From Coniferiporia sulphurascens (Eukaryota > Basidiomycota > Agaricomycetes > Hymenochaetales > Hymenochaetaceae): a stretch of DNA of 64,000 nt. The stretch's first letter is position 1; every line of letters starts with the position of its first letter. The notes under the pieces were generated by a model. It had not been told where the DNA came from. It was given only the letters and a program-made list of their open reading frames with translations, and did no database searches. Below, in pieces: positions 43,430 through 54,600 of this stretch. The position numbers and the translations under genes are program-made. The DNA is taken from positions 1,550,001 through 1,614,000 of the forward strand of contig NBBA01000006.1 in the NCBI GenBank assembly GCA_002794785.1, read 5' to 3'.

Positions 43430-44032
43430 GTGAGTACGCGTTTCGTGTCTACATTTGAGCTTGACTTATGTTACATGGTTCACCTCAGGTGTGTGTCCAT
43501 TATGTCCTGGGTTCTCGGATATAATCTCAAGTGGAAGGTCGTTCGCGAGGCCGCCATCAAATACAACTTAGTTTCCCGTCGGCCTGAGCTCGTCTGCGTA
43601 GCAGTTGTGGACCACATTCGCAGGACCGTTGGCCCGGCGGTTAAGACTTGGATCACCTTCACTCGAGATTATCGCATCGTCCTTGCTTTCCACAAGATTC
43701 ATGGAGGACGCAGTACAAAGGGTCTGCGCTTTACGAGGGCGGAAATTGTCGAGATTGGGAAGGCTCTGGGAATGCGTCGTGGTCCAAGATGGTACTCGTG
43801 TAGGGAGGACGGTGGCAGTGAAGAGGTGGAATCAAGCGACGATGAACCCATGACGTGGGATACGCCGGCCACCATTAGTTTGGAGGACAACCTACGTTCT
43901 AAAGGTTTGTTCGGGGTTCTTGACGGCATCACCGAAGACGAAGACAATGAAAGCGATGGAAGTGACTCGGAACACGGCTCGGAGACGGAGACGGAGTCCA
44001 TCGAGGACCGTATGGCGAACGTAGAAGTCTAG
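43430..44032 (+). CDS. V/I-family protein, copy V10
   Basis: Unknown function. UTR intron GTGAGT (43430) to CTCAG (43488), 59 bp; ATG at 43502; 176 aa. Opens MSWVLGYNLKWKVVREAAIK; then RRTVGPAVKTWITF, YRIVLAFHKIHGGRS, GLRFTRAEIVEIGKALGMR, RGPRWYSCREDGGSEEVE, DDEPMTWDTPATISL and an acidic tail ending in IEDRMANVEV. A longer in-frame ORF from 43334 would read through the intron, so the short form is preferred. It is very similar to V13 and V15 in both protein and 3' flank. Confidence 0.77.
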   Translation: MSTRFVSTFELDLCYMVHLRCVSIMSWVLGYNLKWKVVREAAIKYNLVSRRPELVCVAVVDHIRRTVGPAVKTWITFTRDYRIVLAFHKIHGGRSTKGLRFTRAEIVEIGKALGMRRGPRWYSCREDGGSEEVESSDDEPMTWDTPATISLEDNLRSKGLFGVLDGITEDEDNESDGSDSEHGSETETESIEDRMANVEV

Positions 44033-44620
44033 TTTATTGTCTTGTCCATTGCTTGTTTTCCGTGCCCGCGGCGGATCCATGTATTGTTTTCGTGCGCTAT
44101 CACCGTCCACCTATGATAAAATTGCTCTCCTCCCAGTATCACCGGGACTATGAGCTGACATGTCTGCAGATGAGCCTGACGCGTTTAAGAATACTCAAGT
44201 ATACTTACCTTTATCCTTTAGTCCTTTTCCTCTCGCCTGGTTGAGTAAATTTCTTAATCTATTAGAAACGCTTCCTGGCCCTTCTCTGTAATCTTATGGT
44301 GGTGATTCAAGTCGTTAAACTTTGCGCCTTTTCTGGATTACAGTAATAACAATTGTCGAGTGTAAACACTAGTGGCCCCACTCAGATAACGACCTCAGAC
44401 TTGCATGGCACGTCCCTTAGTCGCTCTTGTAGACGCGTGTATTGTACAACTAAATACATATCATCATTCGTAGGGCTTGTGAAGATTGTTAGCCACCGCA
44501 CGCTGTGGTGATGCCTGCCTCCCAAATCCACCGATAATCATACCTTGTATTGCTTGAGAAACCAGCTTTATGACACATGCCCAAACGTTCATCGACTAAA
44601 CGCTATCTGGGTTTATAAAT
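44033..44620 (+). repeat. V-type 3' flank repeat
   Basis: Colinear with sequence after V1 and V3 and inverted relative to 59640-60085 and 63120-63510 (landmarks GCTGACATGTCWGCAG, GACGCGTTTAAGAATA, TTTCCTCTCGCCTGG). It leads into a kinase fragment as at 59.6 kb. Confidence 0.6.
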
Positions 44621-44635
44621 CAGTGGTGCGACGTG

Positions 44636-44865
44636 ATCAACGGGACCAAGCCAATATTCTCCCGGGCGAGGACCTACTACCACATATAACGGATTTAGGC
44701 CTCGCGTGGATAGTTGAATCACAAACGAGTGTTATCGCAACGCCATTCTGTGGGGCTGGGGAACCCAGATGGCAAGCACCTGAACCCCTCGATCTGGGTG
44801 ACTCCGAAAGCCAAGGAAGCTTCCTCCGACTCAGAGTCCTGTGGGTGCTAATATTCAACCTGTAA
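44636..44865 (+). pseudogene. Protein kinase domain fragment
   Basis: Reads QANILPGEDLLPHITDLGLA, corresponding to kinase subdomains VIb-VII (NILVDD...ITDFGLA), then GAGEPRWQAPEPLDLGDSES, the P+1/APE region. DFG is DLG here. The catalytic HRD and everything N-terminal are missing. A homologous fragment is at 59380-59601 on the other strand in the same position relative to V13, so it belongs to the duplicated segment. Confidence 0.65.
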
Positions 44866-45007
44866 CATGTCGGATATTACTCCTAACCATGCAAAAAAAC
44901 GACGAACCATCACCACGATCCCATTTTTCATTCTCCCGGTGCCATATAGTCGTCATCCACACCCTCAATCGCGCTCACAACAGGCCGTTTAGCCCATGAC
45001 TCTTTCA

Positions 45008-45320
45008 TTATCTCCAAGATCGGTCTGACTGCCCACGCCGACGTGGCACTCCAGGCTCACAAACGACGGCCAATCGCCTGGAGAAGCTTAAAATGTCCTC
45101 TCTCTTGCTTACCTGTCTTTGGATCGACAGAAAGTATGTTATTTCAGAGCTGAGTCTGGGGACATCGGATGCCATCCCCAGTTTCAAGTTCACATTTATG
45201 AAATCGGTGCTCGGCGGCAGCTGCCTAGGTGGCTGTACTCGATATGGAGAGCTTTGAGAGAAGGTGTTCCAGCATCTGGTATGGCTTCGAAGGTTAGACA
45301 ATGCTGAGTACAATAGCTTC
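45008..45320 (-). pseudogene. Fragment of an unknown gene, inverted copy of 57270-57640
   Basis: Minus strand reads FINVNLKLGMASDVPRLSSE and ITYFLSIQ, matching FYTHVNLKPGLASDVPRLNSE and IIYFLSTQ at 57.5 kb. Both are short and lack a clear start. The family is not recognised. Surrounding DNA up to about 45570 (GTCGGCCGGGATTAGCCGTGTC) is also shared, inverted. Confidence 0.5.
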
Positions 45321-45649
45321 TAAGTACTGCACGACGATTCGTACGCAGGTTGTTCCTGAGGTCAGCCGCAGCGTGTGCAGCAATTCAGAGTTAATCGACA
45401 GACAAACCAGGGCAGGGCGTGAAGCTGGACTCCCGATCTAGTGCAATATACGAAGATGATTATAGTAATCGAGGAGGGGACGGTCGAGTCCTCGTCTCGT
45501 AGACTCGTAGTTTCTAGATTCGGTAACGGCATCGTCGGCCGGGATTAGCCGTGTCACGGTGTCCGGTCGCCAGTGCCTGCCAGAAATATATCTGTACCGT
45601 ATCTGCAATTTAGAGAATCCAGACACCGGGAATACCGAAATACAAGGGT

Positions 45650-45905
45650 GGAAGCCGCATCATGCAGATTCAAGCGGCGACGAGCGAATGTCCTGGAATA
45701 CTCCAGCCACCATCAGTTATCGGGAACACTTACGCATGTACACCCTCGTTGGGATTCCTGGTATTGACATTGAAGTCGGGGAAAGTGGGAATGATGGCTC
45801 TGACTCGGTGACTCGGAGTGGGAAAGTACATCCGAGTCTGATTCAGAAATGGAAACAAACGCGGCTGCGGAGACAGAGGCAGACATAAGACAATCCGAAG
45901 AGACA
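45650..45905 (+). pseudogene. C-terminal fragment of a V-type copy (V11)
   Basis: Reads SGDERMSWNTPATISYREHL and then GESGNDGSDSV, matching the DDEPMTWDTPATISLEDNL plus acidic tail of V copies. The N-terminal domain is absent. The frame continues a little beyond the usual end. Confidence 0.6.
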
Positions 45906-46399
45906 CAGTGAAAATAAAAAAATCTAGATTCATATGTTATTTATAAATTATATCTAAGTTATTTCCACAACCTTGTATCGTAATGAAGTTTTTGCTAGGG
46001 ATGACATTGAATACCACCAAATGTAAGGACACCACCGGGTGTGCAAAGTCACATTTGAGAGATGTGTAGATTAATAAGGTTCGGCGGTTTGTTGGTTGAG
46101 ACAGAGCATCGACAATTGACTCGGACGTTTTCGTCACCACCATCGGATTTGCGACTCTAATGAAGACTGGACTTGCGTGCTCCATCCTCGAGCTTATGGT
46201 AGGTAAATACTTCAAAGTCGCCCAGGAAGGAGCATGCATACAAGCAGTAACAATTCTACGAAAAATATTTTAAACTCCGAACGGTCCGCTGCCGAACTCG
46301 GCATCAAGCTCGAACTTCAAAAAGGGCAATGGAGAAAATACTTACAAATATGGACTAACATATCACAAGAGTCCGAGCTTCCGAAGAGGCCAAGAATTT
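45906..46399. other. No gene recognised
   Basis: AT-rich stretch between the V11 fragment and an R unit. The plus strand near 46300-46420 shares words (AAGAGGCCAAGAATTTTC) with 61490-61520, so the R unit may begin here. Confidence 0.35.
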
Positions 46400-47400
46400 T
46401 CTCTTCGCTTATGCCTATCCCTGTGTTTAATCAATCGGTTCGGATATCACGATACACAACAGCTTTATAAAAAGCAGCACTAACATGAGGAGAGTGCATG
46501 TTCATCTGGTTCGAAACTGCTTCTTTTCTGTTTGTCTGAGTCAGCCCTTTTCAGCAATCAACGAGCTCACTGGAACCGGGTCTCGAGATTCGGGGGTACA
46601 GCATGCCCGGCAGCTCTCGCGAGCTCCACCAGACACGTATTTTTTGGCTAGCTACCTTCAGCATCGGATAATAGGAGGGATCCGGGAGTAGCCAACCTCG
46701 TTCAAATTTCTTCATGAACATTGCCCCGCACAGTCCTTGATCCGCTTATTCGCACAAATATAGGGGACAGATCCCGATGAAGCTTGCCTGTGATATGCAT
46801 AGCACGCGTGCCCATTCTGAGGGAACTGCACAACATAACACCCAAAATGTGACAGCGAAAGTAGTAGCCTGGGTCCGACCGTTCATGTCCTAGTGTTGAA
46901 TCACCTCCGAATCTCTGGCCACGCGCATTTCGTCTATTATTCTAACTAAATTAGTGACATTCTGGCCTCCAGCCGGTTGTTATTGTATTTCGATATGTGT
47001 CTCTAGCCATTTTAGACCATGGATGGCTGTTTACTCAAGCCTCGATCAGAAAGGTGACCGTTCAACCACCAACGACAGGTGATGGCCCTGTGAGATATAC
47101 CACTGGCGGTTCTACGCCCCCTCTCTCTGGAAAAGGTTACCGGTGCGCCCCTTGTATTTTGTGGGCCACGTGCCAGACTGAAGGGTTCATCCAATCCAAA
47201 GGGTCTGCATATTCAAAAGAACAATCACATTGGCGCTGACGATGGTGCCACAATGGAATTGACGATGGTGGCTCGAACTCGGCGGCTGTGCTCGAATCAG
47301 ACAGAGGCCGCCAGGGGACGTGGTGAAAACCCAGTCTCTCACGTTGCTTGTTGCTATCTTCGTTTGTCACATACTGTCATTGTGTAAAAAGGGCATGAGT
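46400..47400 (-). repeat. Dispersed R unit, minus-oriented
   Basis: Parallel to 61335-62600: AAAAAGCAGCACTAACATGAGG, CACAGTCCTTGATCCGCTTATTC, CACCTCCGAATCTCTGGCC, GTGTCTCTAGCCATTTTAGACC. Inverted relative to 12.5 and 17-18 kb. Non-coding. Confidence 0.6.
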
Positions 47401-47409
47401 CTCCGACGA

Positions 47410-47823
47410 ACCCGACGGTGCGAGGCTCTATTAGCTTTTCTGCTTTCGTAGATTATCGATCCGCCTTTCCGCACAGCTATAGGGGTCAGGTTCCGATGTT
47501 ACTAGTTCGTGAGCTCCATGGGTTGGATGACAATACATGTGGATTGGCCGACAACTACGCGCGAGGGTCACAAAAGTCTTTCTAGGAAGAAAAAGAATGG
47601 TTATTCATGGTCTATTAATTGTCCCTTCTAAGAGTTTAGTGGCACGTCCTAAAATTAACCATCCAGTCGTTTCGAGGACATCACCATCTTCGATTTCCCT
47701 TAACCCTCATCTAGGGGCACAATCAATAGCATATCGTAGACAGAAAAAGGATGTACATTGTTTAGATGATAGCGTGAGCAGGAATTACACTGGCAACTGG
47801 TATTGAGCGAATACAATGTAATG
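47410..47823 (-). repeat. I-type 3' flank repeat, third copy
   Basis: Inverted relative to 20704-21130 and 40428-40850 (GGTTATTCATGG, GTTTCGAGGACATCACC, AATGTACATTG rev.). It follows the I12 stop. Confidence 0.55.
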
Positions 47824-48376
47824 CTATACTTTCATACTCGCAGTGCGATCGCTGAGCGTCTCCGTCTCCACGTCCGACCCTGAATTGGACCCCGAGCCTT
47901 CGCCCTCACTCCCATTGTCTTCATCCTCGTCCGAATCGCATATCTTGCGCGAGTCATACACCCCGTCGCGATAGACCTTAACAACAAGGTACGGATACTC
48001 GATGGTAGCTGGTGTATCCCAGTTCATACGTTCACCATCGCTCGAATCCACTTCGTCACCTTCATCCCACTCGTCGTACGCATACCATCTTGGCCCATGT
48101 TTCATCTGCAACGATAGGCCGACTTTGAAGATATCCTCCTTAGGAATACGCATACCCTTTGGAGAACGCCTGACGTTACATCTATGGAAGGTGAGGATGA
48201 CGCGACCGTTGGAGGCCCAGGATACCCAAGTTTTTGAACCCCTGTGTGGTCTTTTACAATGAAACTTTCGCAACTTTCAAGCTGACAAGCATGGGGTCCC
48301 TGGCGACCAACTTGTGTTCAATGGCGAAGTCGCGGGCGACTTTCCACTTGAGATGATACCCGTAAATCCAAGACAT
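47824..48376 (-). pseudogene. V/I-family copy I12, frameshifted
   Basis: ATG at 48376-48374 opens MSWIYGYHLKWKVARDFAIE and runs to about 48260, where an extra base in the ..CGAAAGTTTC.. region and another near CACACAGGGGTTC break the frame. From about 48240 the frame KTWVSWASNGRVILTFH continues to MKHGPRWYAYDEWDEGDEVD, RMNWDTPATIEYPY and a complete acidic tail (GSEGEGSGSNSGSDVETE). The full LINE inserted in its promoter, between conserved motif and UTR intron. So this copy is hit in both promoter and frame. Confidence 0.75.
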
Positions 48377-48686
48377 AATGGACGCTACAATAAAGAGGGG
48401 AAAGGACTTTGATGATGCTAATACTAGCAAGAGACCCGACAAATGTCACTCACTCTCGTCATATAGTTCGCAGTTTAGAATGTGCCACGGGGCACCCCTT
48501 GACCTCTAACCACCATCATCTCACCCTTTGCACAGCCACATTCGCCGCCCCTAAACTCCCTGGGTTAACTACCCACACCAGTTCCCCCTCACAGTAGACA
48601 TTCGTCAAGCTGTTTTTCAGTCAACTTCACCCCTATCCACTTCCTCATCCCATCTCCCCCTACCCCCTTTTTTCTTTCTTTCCCCC

Positions 48687-51608
48687 ATGGCGTCCTCTCA
48701 AACCCCATCTCTCAACAGCCCCAGGTTTGCCAACACCCCAGAAGAAATGCATGCTTACAACTCTCTGTCTCCCAACATTCCTGCTTCTCACTCTCCGCCT
48801 CGAGCTCTCCCATCTCCCCCTAAAGAAAATATTAACCCTACCATAAACACTGACATAACAGGTTATCAGCAAACAATTCCTTCATCTCAGTCTCCAGCAA
48901 TTCTATCTATGCCTACATCTCAAGATCTGTTACAATTTTCCTTTACTTTCCTCTACTGCGCTGACTCACTTCCTCTTCGTCATCATCAGTCAGCGCAACT
49001 CCCCCATTTCTCTACCTTACTCATCTTTATTCGCCTTGCGCCATAAGACGCCATGATGATGCCTTATTGCACCATCATGACGTGCTTTGCTTACTGATCA
49101 CCGTACTTGTATTACCAAGGCATTCCTTGAGTTTCCATGACCTTCCATAGTCTGGCAAACATACCTAACCAAGTCGCTACAGTAGCAAACACATAGAGTA
49201 GCATATAAGCATGTAACTTCAGTAGCACAAGCCCTAAGCTTGTGCTCTTTGTTCATACAAGCCCATTATCTGCTACCACCAGTCTACCATGTGCCACTTG
49301 GCCAATAGTCGCTTCATCGTAACCCGACTCTGCCCAGAAGCATCTCGTGACCACATCGTCAATCAGGAAGCCCCATCGACGATCACCTTCGACTTACAAC
49401 ATCTAGGAAGCCCCATTGCCGTAACCATCAGTCCAGATGATCAGGAAGCCCCGACATTGATCACCATGTAACCGTTGAGCTTAACAAGATCCATCTTTCA
49501 ATGCTCATTTCAATGATTTCTCCTCAACCTATGCTGACTATTCTGACATTACTCTCACGGCACCCACTGTTACTCCTATGGACATTGTTTTCCCTCTCGA
49601 CTCACAGTCTCTCATCCAAGCCACCTCCCCCTCGACACATGCAGCTGAACAGAACATGCATGCTCCTGCCCCTATCCTTGCCCATCAAAGTTCAAACCAA
49701 TCACATTCATCCTCTTCTTCTGAACCTCCCACACGCCAACGCAACCTTCGTTTCACACCATCACCTGATGAAGAAGCTATGGAAGATCAAATTATCAAAT
49801 CAGAAGCTCGAGACGCCCTAGAAAACATTCTCGCTCCACATTCATTTGAAGAATGGACCTTAGCTATTGAACAAATACTATCTCTCATATCCAATACTTG
49901 GCCCTCTCATTATAATCAACACCTCACTGACCACTCTATGAATTCACTTGTGAATGCCATTCAGCTTTTTCATCTCCATTTCATGCCTTCTTCAACCTCC
50001 GTCACTATAGTTCATCCCGCAGAACCTACCATGCCAATCACCTACCATAAAACCAGCATCGACGACACAGGCCAATTTGATTTTCATGCTTGGAACCCTA
50101 TTTTATTTCCCGACTCTATTCAGGACAATGTCGTTGAACCCATAGCTGCTACGATCATGTCAGGCCCAGATTTTACTACAATTAGCTCTATGATTACGAA
50201 TCTACAGAAAACCCTCCAAGAACAGGCAAGACAGCACGCTAAAGACCTCGAATTGCGCATCATTTCACGAATGGTACAACTTGAAGACACTGTGGCTACT
50301 TTTCTCCCTCCGAACGGACCACTACATGCCAATCCTCAGATTCCTTCTTGTAATGTTTCCTTTTCAGACAATGATGTACATGAACCAGATAATGTCAGTC
50401 ATGGGTTCATTCAGCCACCTCAACCATCATCACATATACCTAATCGAGTTCGCCCATCCGGCCCACGTCAACGCACCCCTTCACCTGTTACTATTCACAA
50501 CCCTATTGTCGACCAACCCATCAGCACGCTATCTTACAAAGATCATTTGGGCCTTAACATGCTGTCAAACCAACCAAAACTTCTACCATCTGCACCGGCC
50601 TCTATTTCTCTTTTGACTTGATATGTAGCACGATTCCAAGGTCAAAACATGCCTCTTTCGTCATGCCCAAACTCAAAAACCTTGATCGATCATATTCAAG
50701 CAAAACTCGACCGCATTCCCACAGCTCATCACATTCGCATCATCGGCGCCAACTGGAACATGGCTGGCAATTGCATTTTCTCTTTCCCAAGCAACATTTC
50801 AATTAATTCAATTAATTCTATTATTCCCATACTCAAAGAAGCATTTGAACTCCGCCCGAATCATCCTCTAACTATCATCCAGGACATCAAATAGTCGAAA
50901 GTTATCCTTAGCAACATCATCACATCCAATGGCCCAAACCTTCCCATTTTTTCCGAACTCAAAATACTTCGATCACTGCTACTTAACAATCTTTTCTGCT
51001 CTCTTAAGATTACCCAACCACTGAGGTGGGCACGTAACCCCGAACTCATTACCAAACCCCGGTCTTCCATATCATTCGCATTCGAAGACCCAAACAGCGA
51101 CCTACTTCGCAAAGTCACAACCTCCGTATTTTTCATCTTCGGTCAATCTACTATTCCACTTGTGTGGAAGGACAAACCTCGATTTTCACAGTGCACGAAA
51201 TGCTGGAAATTCGGACATCTAACTATCAACTGCACGCAACCCTTAGGATGTAGATACTGCGCCTCAAAATGCCACTTAACCTCTCAACATCGCGAAATGT
51301 GCTCTGGATGTTCTAGCACCCGATACCAAGAGAATCAACCTTGTGACCACTTCCATTGCGTTAACTGCTCAGGGGCTCATCCTGCTGATTTGATTGACTG
51401 TCCCCAACATGCTTTTTATTTTAATAGGAACCCAGCACCCATTCACATGGCACTTTCTTCACCACCTTCACCATCTCATATTAACCCAAATCTTATTAAC
51501 GTTCATCCGACCAGGTGCCAATTCATCTCTGACCCAGCTTTCATTCATTCCCACTCTCCCTCTATGCAAATCAACCCCCACAATTCAGTCCACGACGATA
51601 CGCTATGA
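48687..51608 (+). pseudogene. LINE ORF1 (gag-like, CCHC zinc knuckles), broken
   Basis: Starts at ATG 48687 (MASSQTPSLNSPRF), is split by a solo LTR after TSQD and resumes in frame with the duplication AGATC counted once (PSFNAHFNDFSS). In-frame stops TGA at 50619 and TAG at 50892 lie before the nucleic-acid-binding end. That end has CTKCWKFGHLTINC (about 51195), CRYCASKCHLTSQHREMC and CVNCSGAHPADLIDC. It would bind element RNA. The natural stop TGA (51606-51608) overlaps the ORF2 ATG as ATGA. Confidence 0.85.
48928..49496 (+). mobile_element. Solo LTR of the TGTTAC family, copy 5 (in LINE ORF1)
   Basis: 569 bp, duplication AGATC at 48923-48927 and 49497-49501. Removing it with one AGATC restores the ORF1 frame. 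Confidence 0.93.
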
Positions 51609-54600
51609 ATCATACGGCCTTACGAATCCTTCAGCTAAATGTAGCAAAAAGCGGCCCACGTACCACACATCTTCTCAACAATCCTAACTTACATATTCTC
51701 GCACTTCAAGAACCTTTTCTTGGTTTCTCTGGTCTATCACGTTCGGACACTTCCCCAGACGGGGTTCCTATCATCTTACCCATAAAACATCCAGCCTGGG
51801 ATTATTTTATTCCATCTTATGACACTAACTCTGCGATTAAACCTCACATCATCATTTATGTCCGAAAATCCTTTCCTCATTTATCAGTTATCTTGTGTCA
51901 GGATATTACTAATCACAAAGATTTCATAACCATTGACGTCACTTACCTCAACAAAACCTTCCGACTTATCAATTGCTACAATTACGGTTCCGGCATCCTT
52001 GGCGATAACATTCGTTTCCTCATTGACATTGAACTCGACTTCGATATTCCGACATGCGTTATGGGCGATTTCAACCTTTATCACTCTGAATGGGCTCTTC
52101 CAAATAGACCTATTCATCGACATTCACCCGAATCAGACAACTTTCTTACATGGACTCAAGATCAATCACTCTTCATCCTTAACAACATCAATTTTCCAAC
52201 TCGTAAAGGCCAACACCGACAATCTGACTCTATTATTGATCTTACTCTTCTTAATTTTTCTGCTATCCTTTCAGACTTTTTCTTTGATTGGACGTGCATT
52301 GACATGCCAGCTTATTCATCTGACCATATTCCAATTACTGTCGCTTTTCTTCCCATTAACACTGACTTTAACCCAGAAGAACAAAGCATTTCTTACAAAT
52401 ACGACCCGGAACGTAAACAGGAATGGATTGAAAAATTCAGTTTTCATCTCAACCAACAACCACTTCCAACATTCACCGATGACGACTCAGTTCACGACTT
52501 TGCTAACCAACTCAGCGCAATCATAACCCTTACGACGTCCGAAATCATGCCGCAAACATCATCTTCTGCATTTACTTACTCTTATTGGTGGAATGACAAA
52601 TGCAATCAAGCAATACGCGCTTTTCGAGACTGCTCTAATAACTTCGAAAAAGAACACTTACAGAAAGAAGCTCGTTATATTTTCAAAAAAGCTAAACAAA
52701 CCTGGGCTACGTCCGTTCTCGAAGGTGCATCTTCATACGACATTTACCGATACGCCAAGTGGTCATCCGGCAAACGAAAAACTCGTACACCGCCAATATT
52801 ATACAATAATCAATATGCGCATACTCCGGACCAACAAGCGCACGTCTTCCACCAATCATTCTTTTCGGCCAAACCTCAACCGGACATCACTGCACTTCCT
52901 TACGACCCTCCGAAGAAACCAACTAGGGCTTCTCCATGCATTACTCAAAACGAAATCGACACATGTCTTAATCTCACTCATAATAATTCTGCACTGGGTA
53001 TTTCTTGTTAAGCTCAATGGTTATGCGGTGATCGACGTTGGGCTTCCTGATCGTCGGAACTGATGGTATGGCAACGGGCTTCCTAGATGTCGTAAGTCGA
53101 GGGTGATCGTCGATGGGCTTCTGATCGGCGATGTGGACGCGGTAGGCTTCTAGAGCAAGTCGGGTTATGACAAAGCGACTAATGGCCAAGTGGCACACAG
53201 TAGATTGGTGGTAGCAGATAATGGGCTTGTATGAACAAAGAGCACAAGCTTAGGCTTGTGCTACTGAAGTTACATGCTTATATGCTACTCTATGTGTTTG
53301 CTACTGTAGCGGCTTGGTTAGGTATGTTTACCAGACTTATGGAAGGTCATGGAAACTCAAGGAAGGCCTTGGTAATACAAGTACGGTGATCAGTAAGCAA
53401 AGCACATCATGATGGTGCAATAAGGCATCATCATGGTGTCTTATGGCGCAAGGTGAATAAGGATGAGTAAGGCAGAGAAATGGGGAGTTGCGCTGACTGA
53501 TGATGATGAAAGGAAGTGAGTCAGCGCAATAAGGAAAAGTAAAGGAAAATTGTAACATTTCTAACATTTCATACACTTATATTAAATGGGTTAACTCGAC
53601 ACATCCGACAATTCTTTTTAATCTTTTCAATGAATGCTTTTCACGTCATTTACACCCTTGGAAAAATGCTAACATCATCCTTATTCCAAAACCTAACAAA
53701 ACTGACTCTAGTAATCCATGCTCATATCGTCCAATCACCCTCCTAGAATGCATGGGTAAAATTCTGGAAAAAATCATCGCTAAACGCCTTATGTGGGACG
53801 TCAGGCGCTTCAACCTAATTCCCACTATTCAGTTTGGGGTCGTTCCAATTCATGCACGATTGATGCAGGCCTTTCTCTTGTACACGACATACAAATAGCA
53901 CACAAAAAGAAACTTTTTGTCTCCGCCCTCACCATCGACATTAAAGGGTACTTCGATAACGTCAATCACTCCCGACTACTCCATTCATTACATCTTCTCG
54001 GTTTTGATCAAAAAATCGTCCTATGGACACAAGCTTTTCTATCTGACTGTCATATTTTGTTTAAAATTGACAATTTTCTTTCCGATCCTAAACCAATTCA
54101 TAACGTCAGTATACCTCAAGGATCTCCTATTTCTCCCATTCTTTCTTCCATTTATACATCATTCATTCTTAACGAGTTCAATTCATCACTAGACACTTGT
54201 CTCAAGGCATACGTGGACGACCAACTTATTCTGGTTTATTCTGAATCTTATGCTGAAAACATTTCTCTTCTTACAAAAGCTTATAACATCATCTCTAGTC
54301 AACTTAACGACATTCAACTTTCTATTGATCATTTCAAATCCGACCTTATTCACTTCATACATCATGGGTTTTCCCCTACATCACTCCCATCCATTACTCT
54401 TTCTGATCTTCATTCTCCTCTGGTTACTATTCCGCCTTCACCTATTATCCGTTGGCTCGGGTTTTTCATCGACCAAAGACTTAATTTTAACCAACATATT
54501 CAACGCATGTGCATGAGGGCACGTTCCACCTCCATGGCTCTATGCATCCTCGGAAACACCATTTGAGGCTTATCTTTCGACAATTTCCGCACACTACACT

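Noticed and set aside
22280..53557. The 0.54-0.60 kb TGTTAC units as MITEs or SINEs
   Set aside because: TG...CA termini with 5-bp duplications and no terminal inverted repeat beyond a few bases or A-tail fit solo LTRs.
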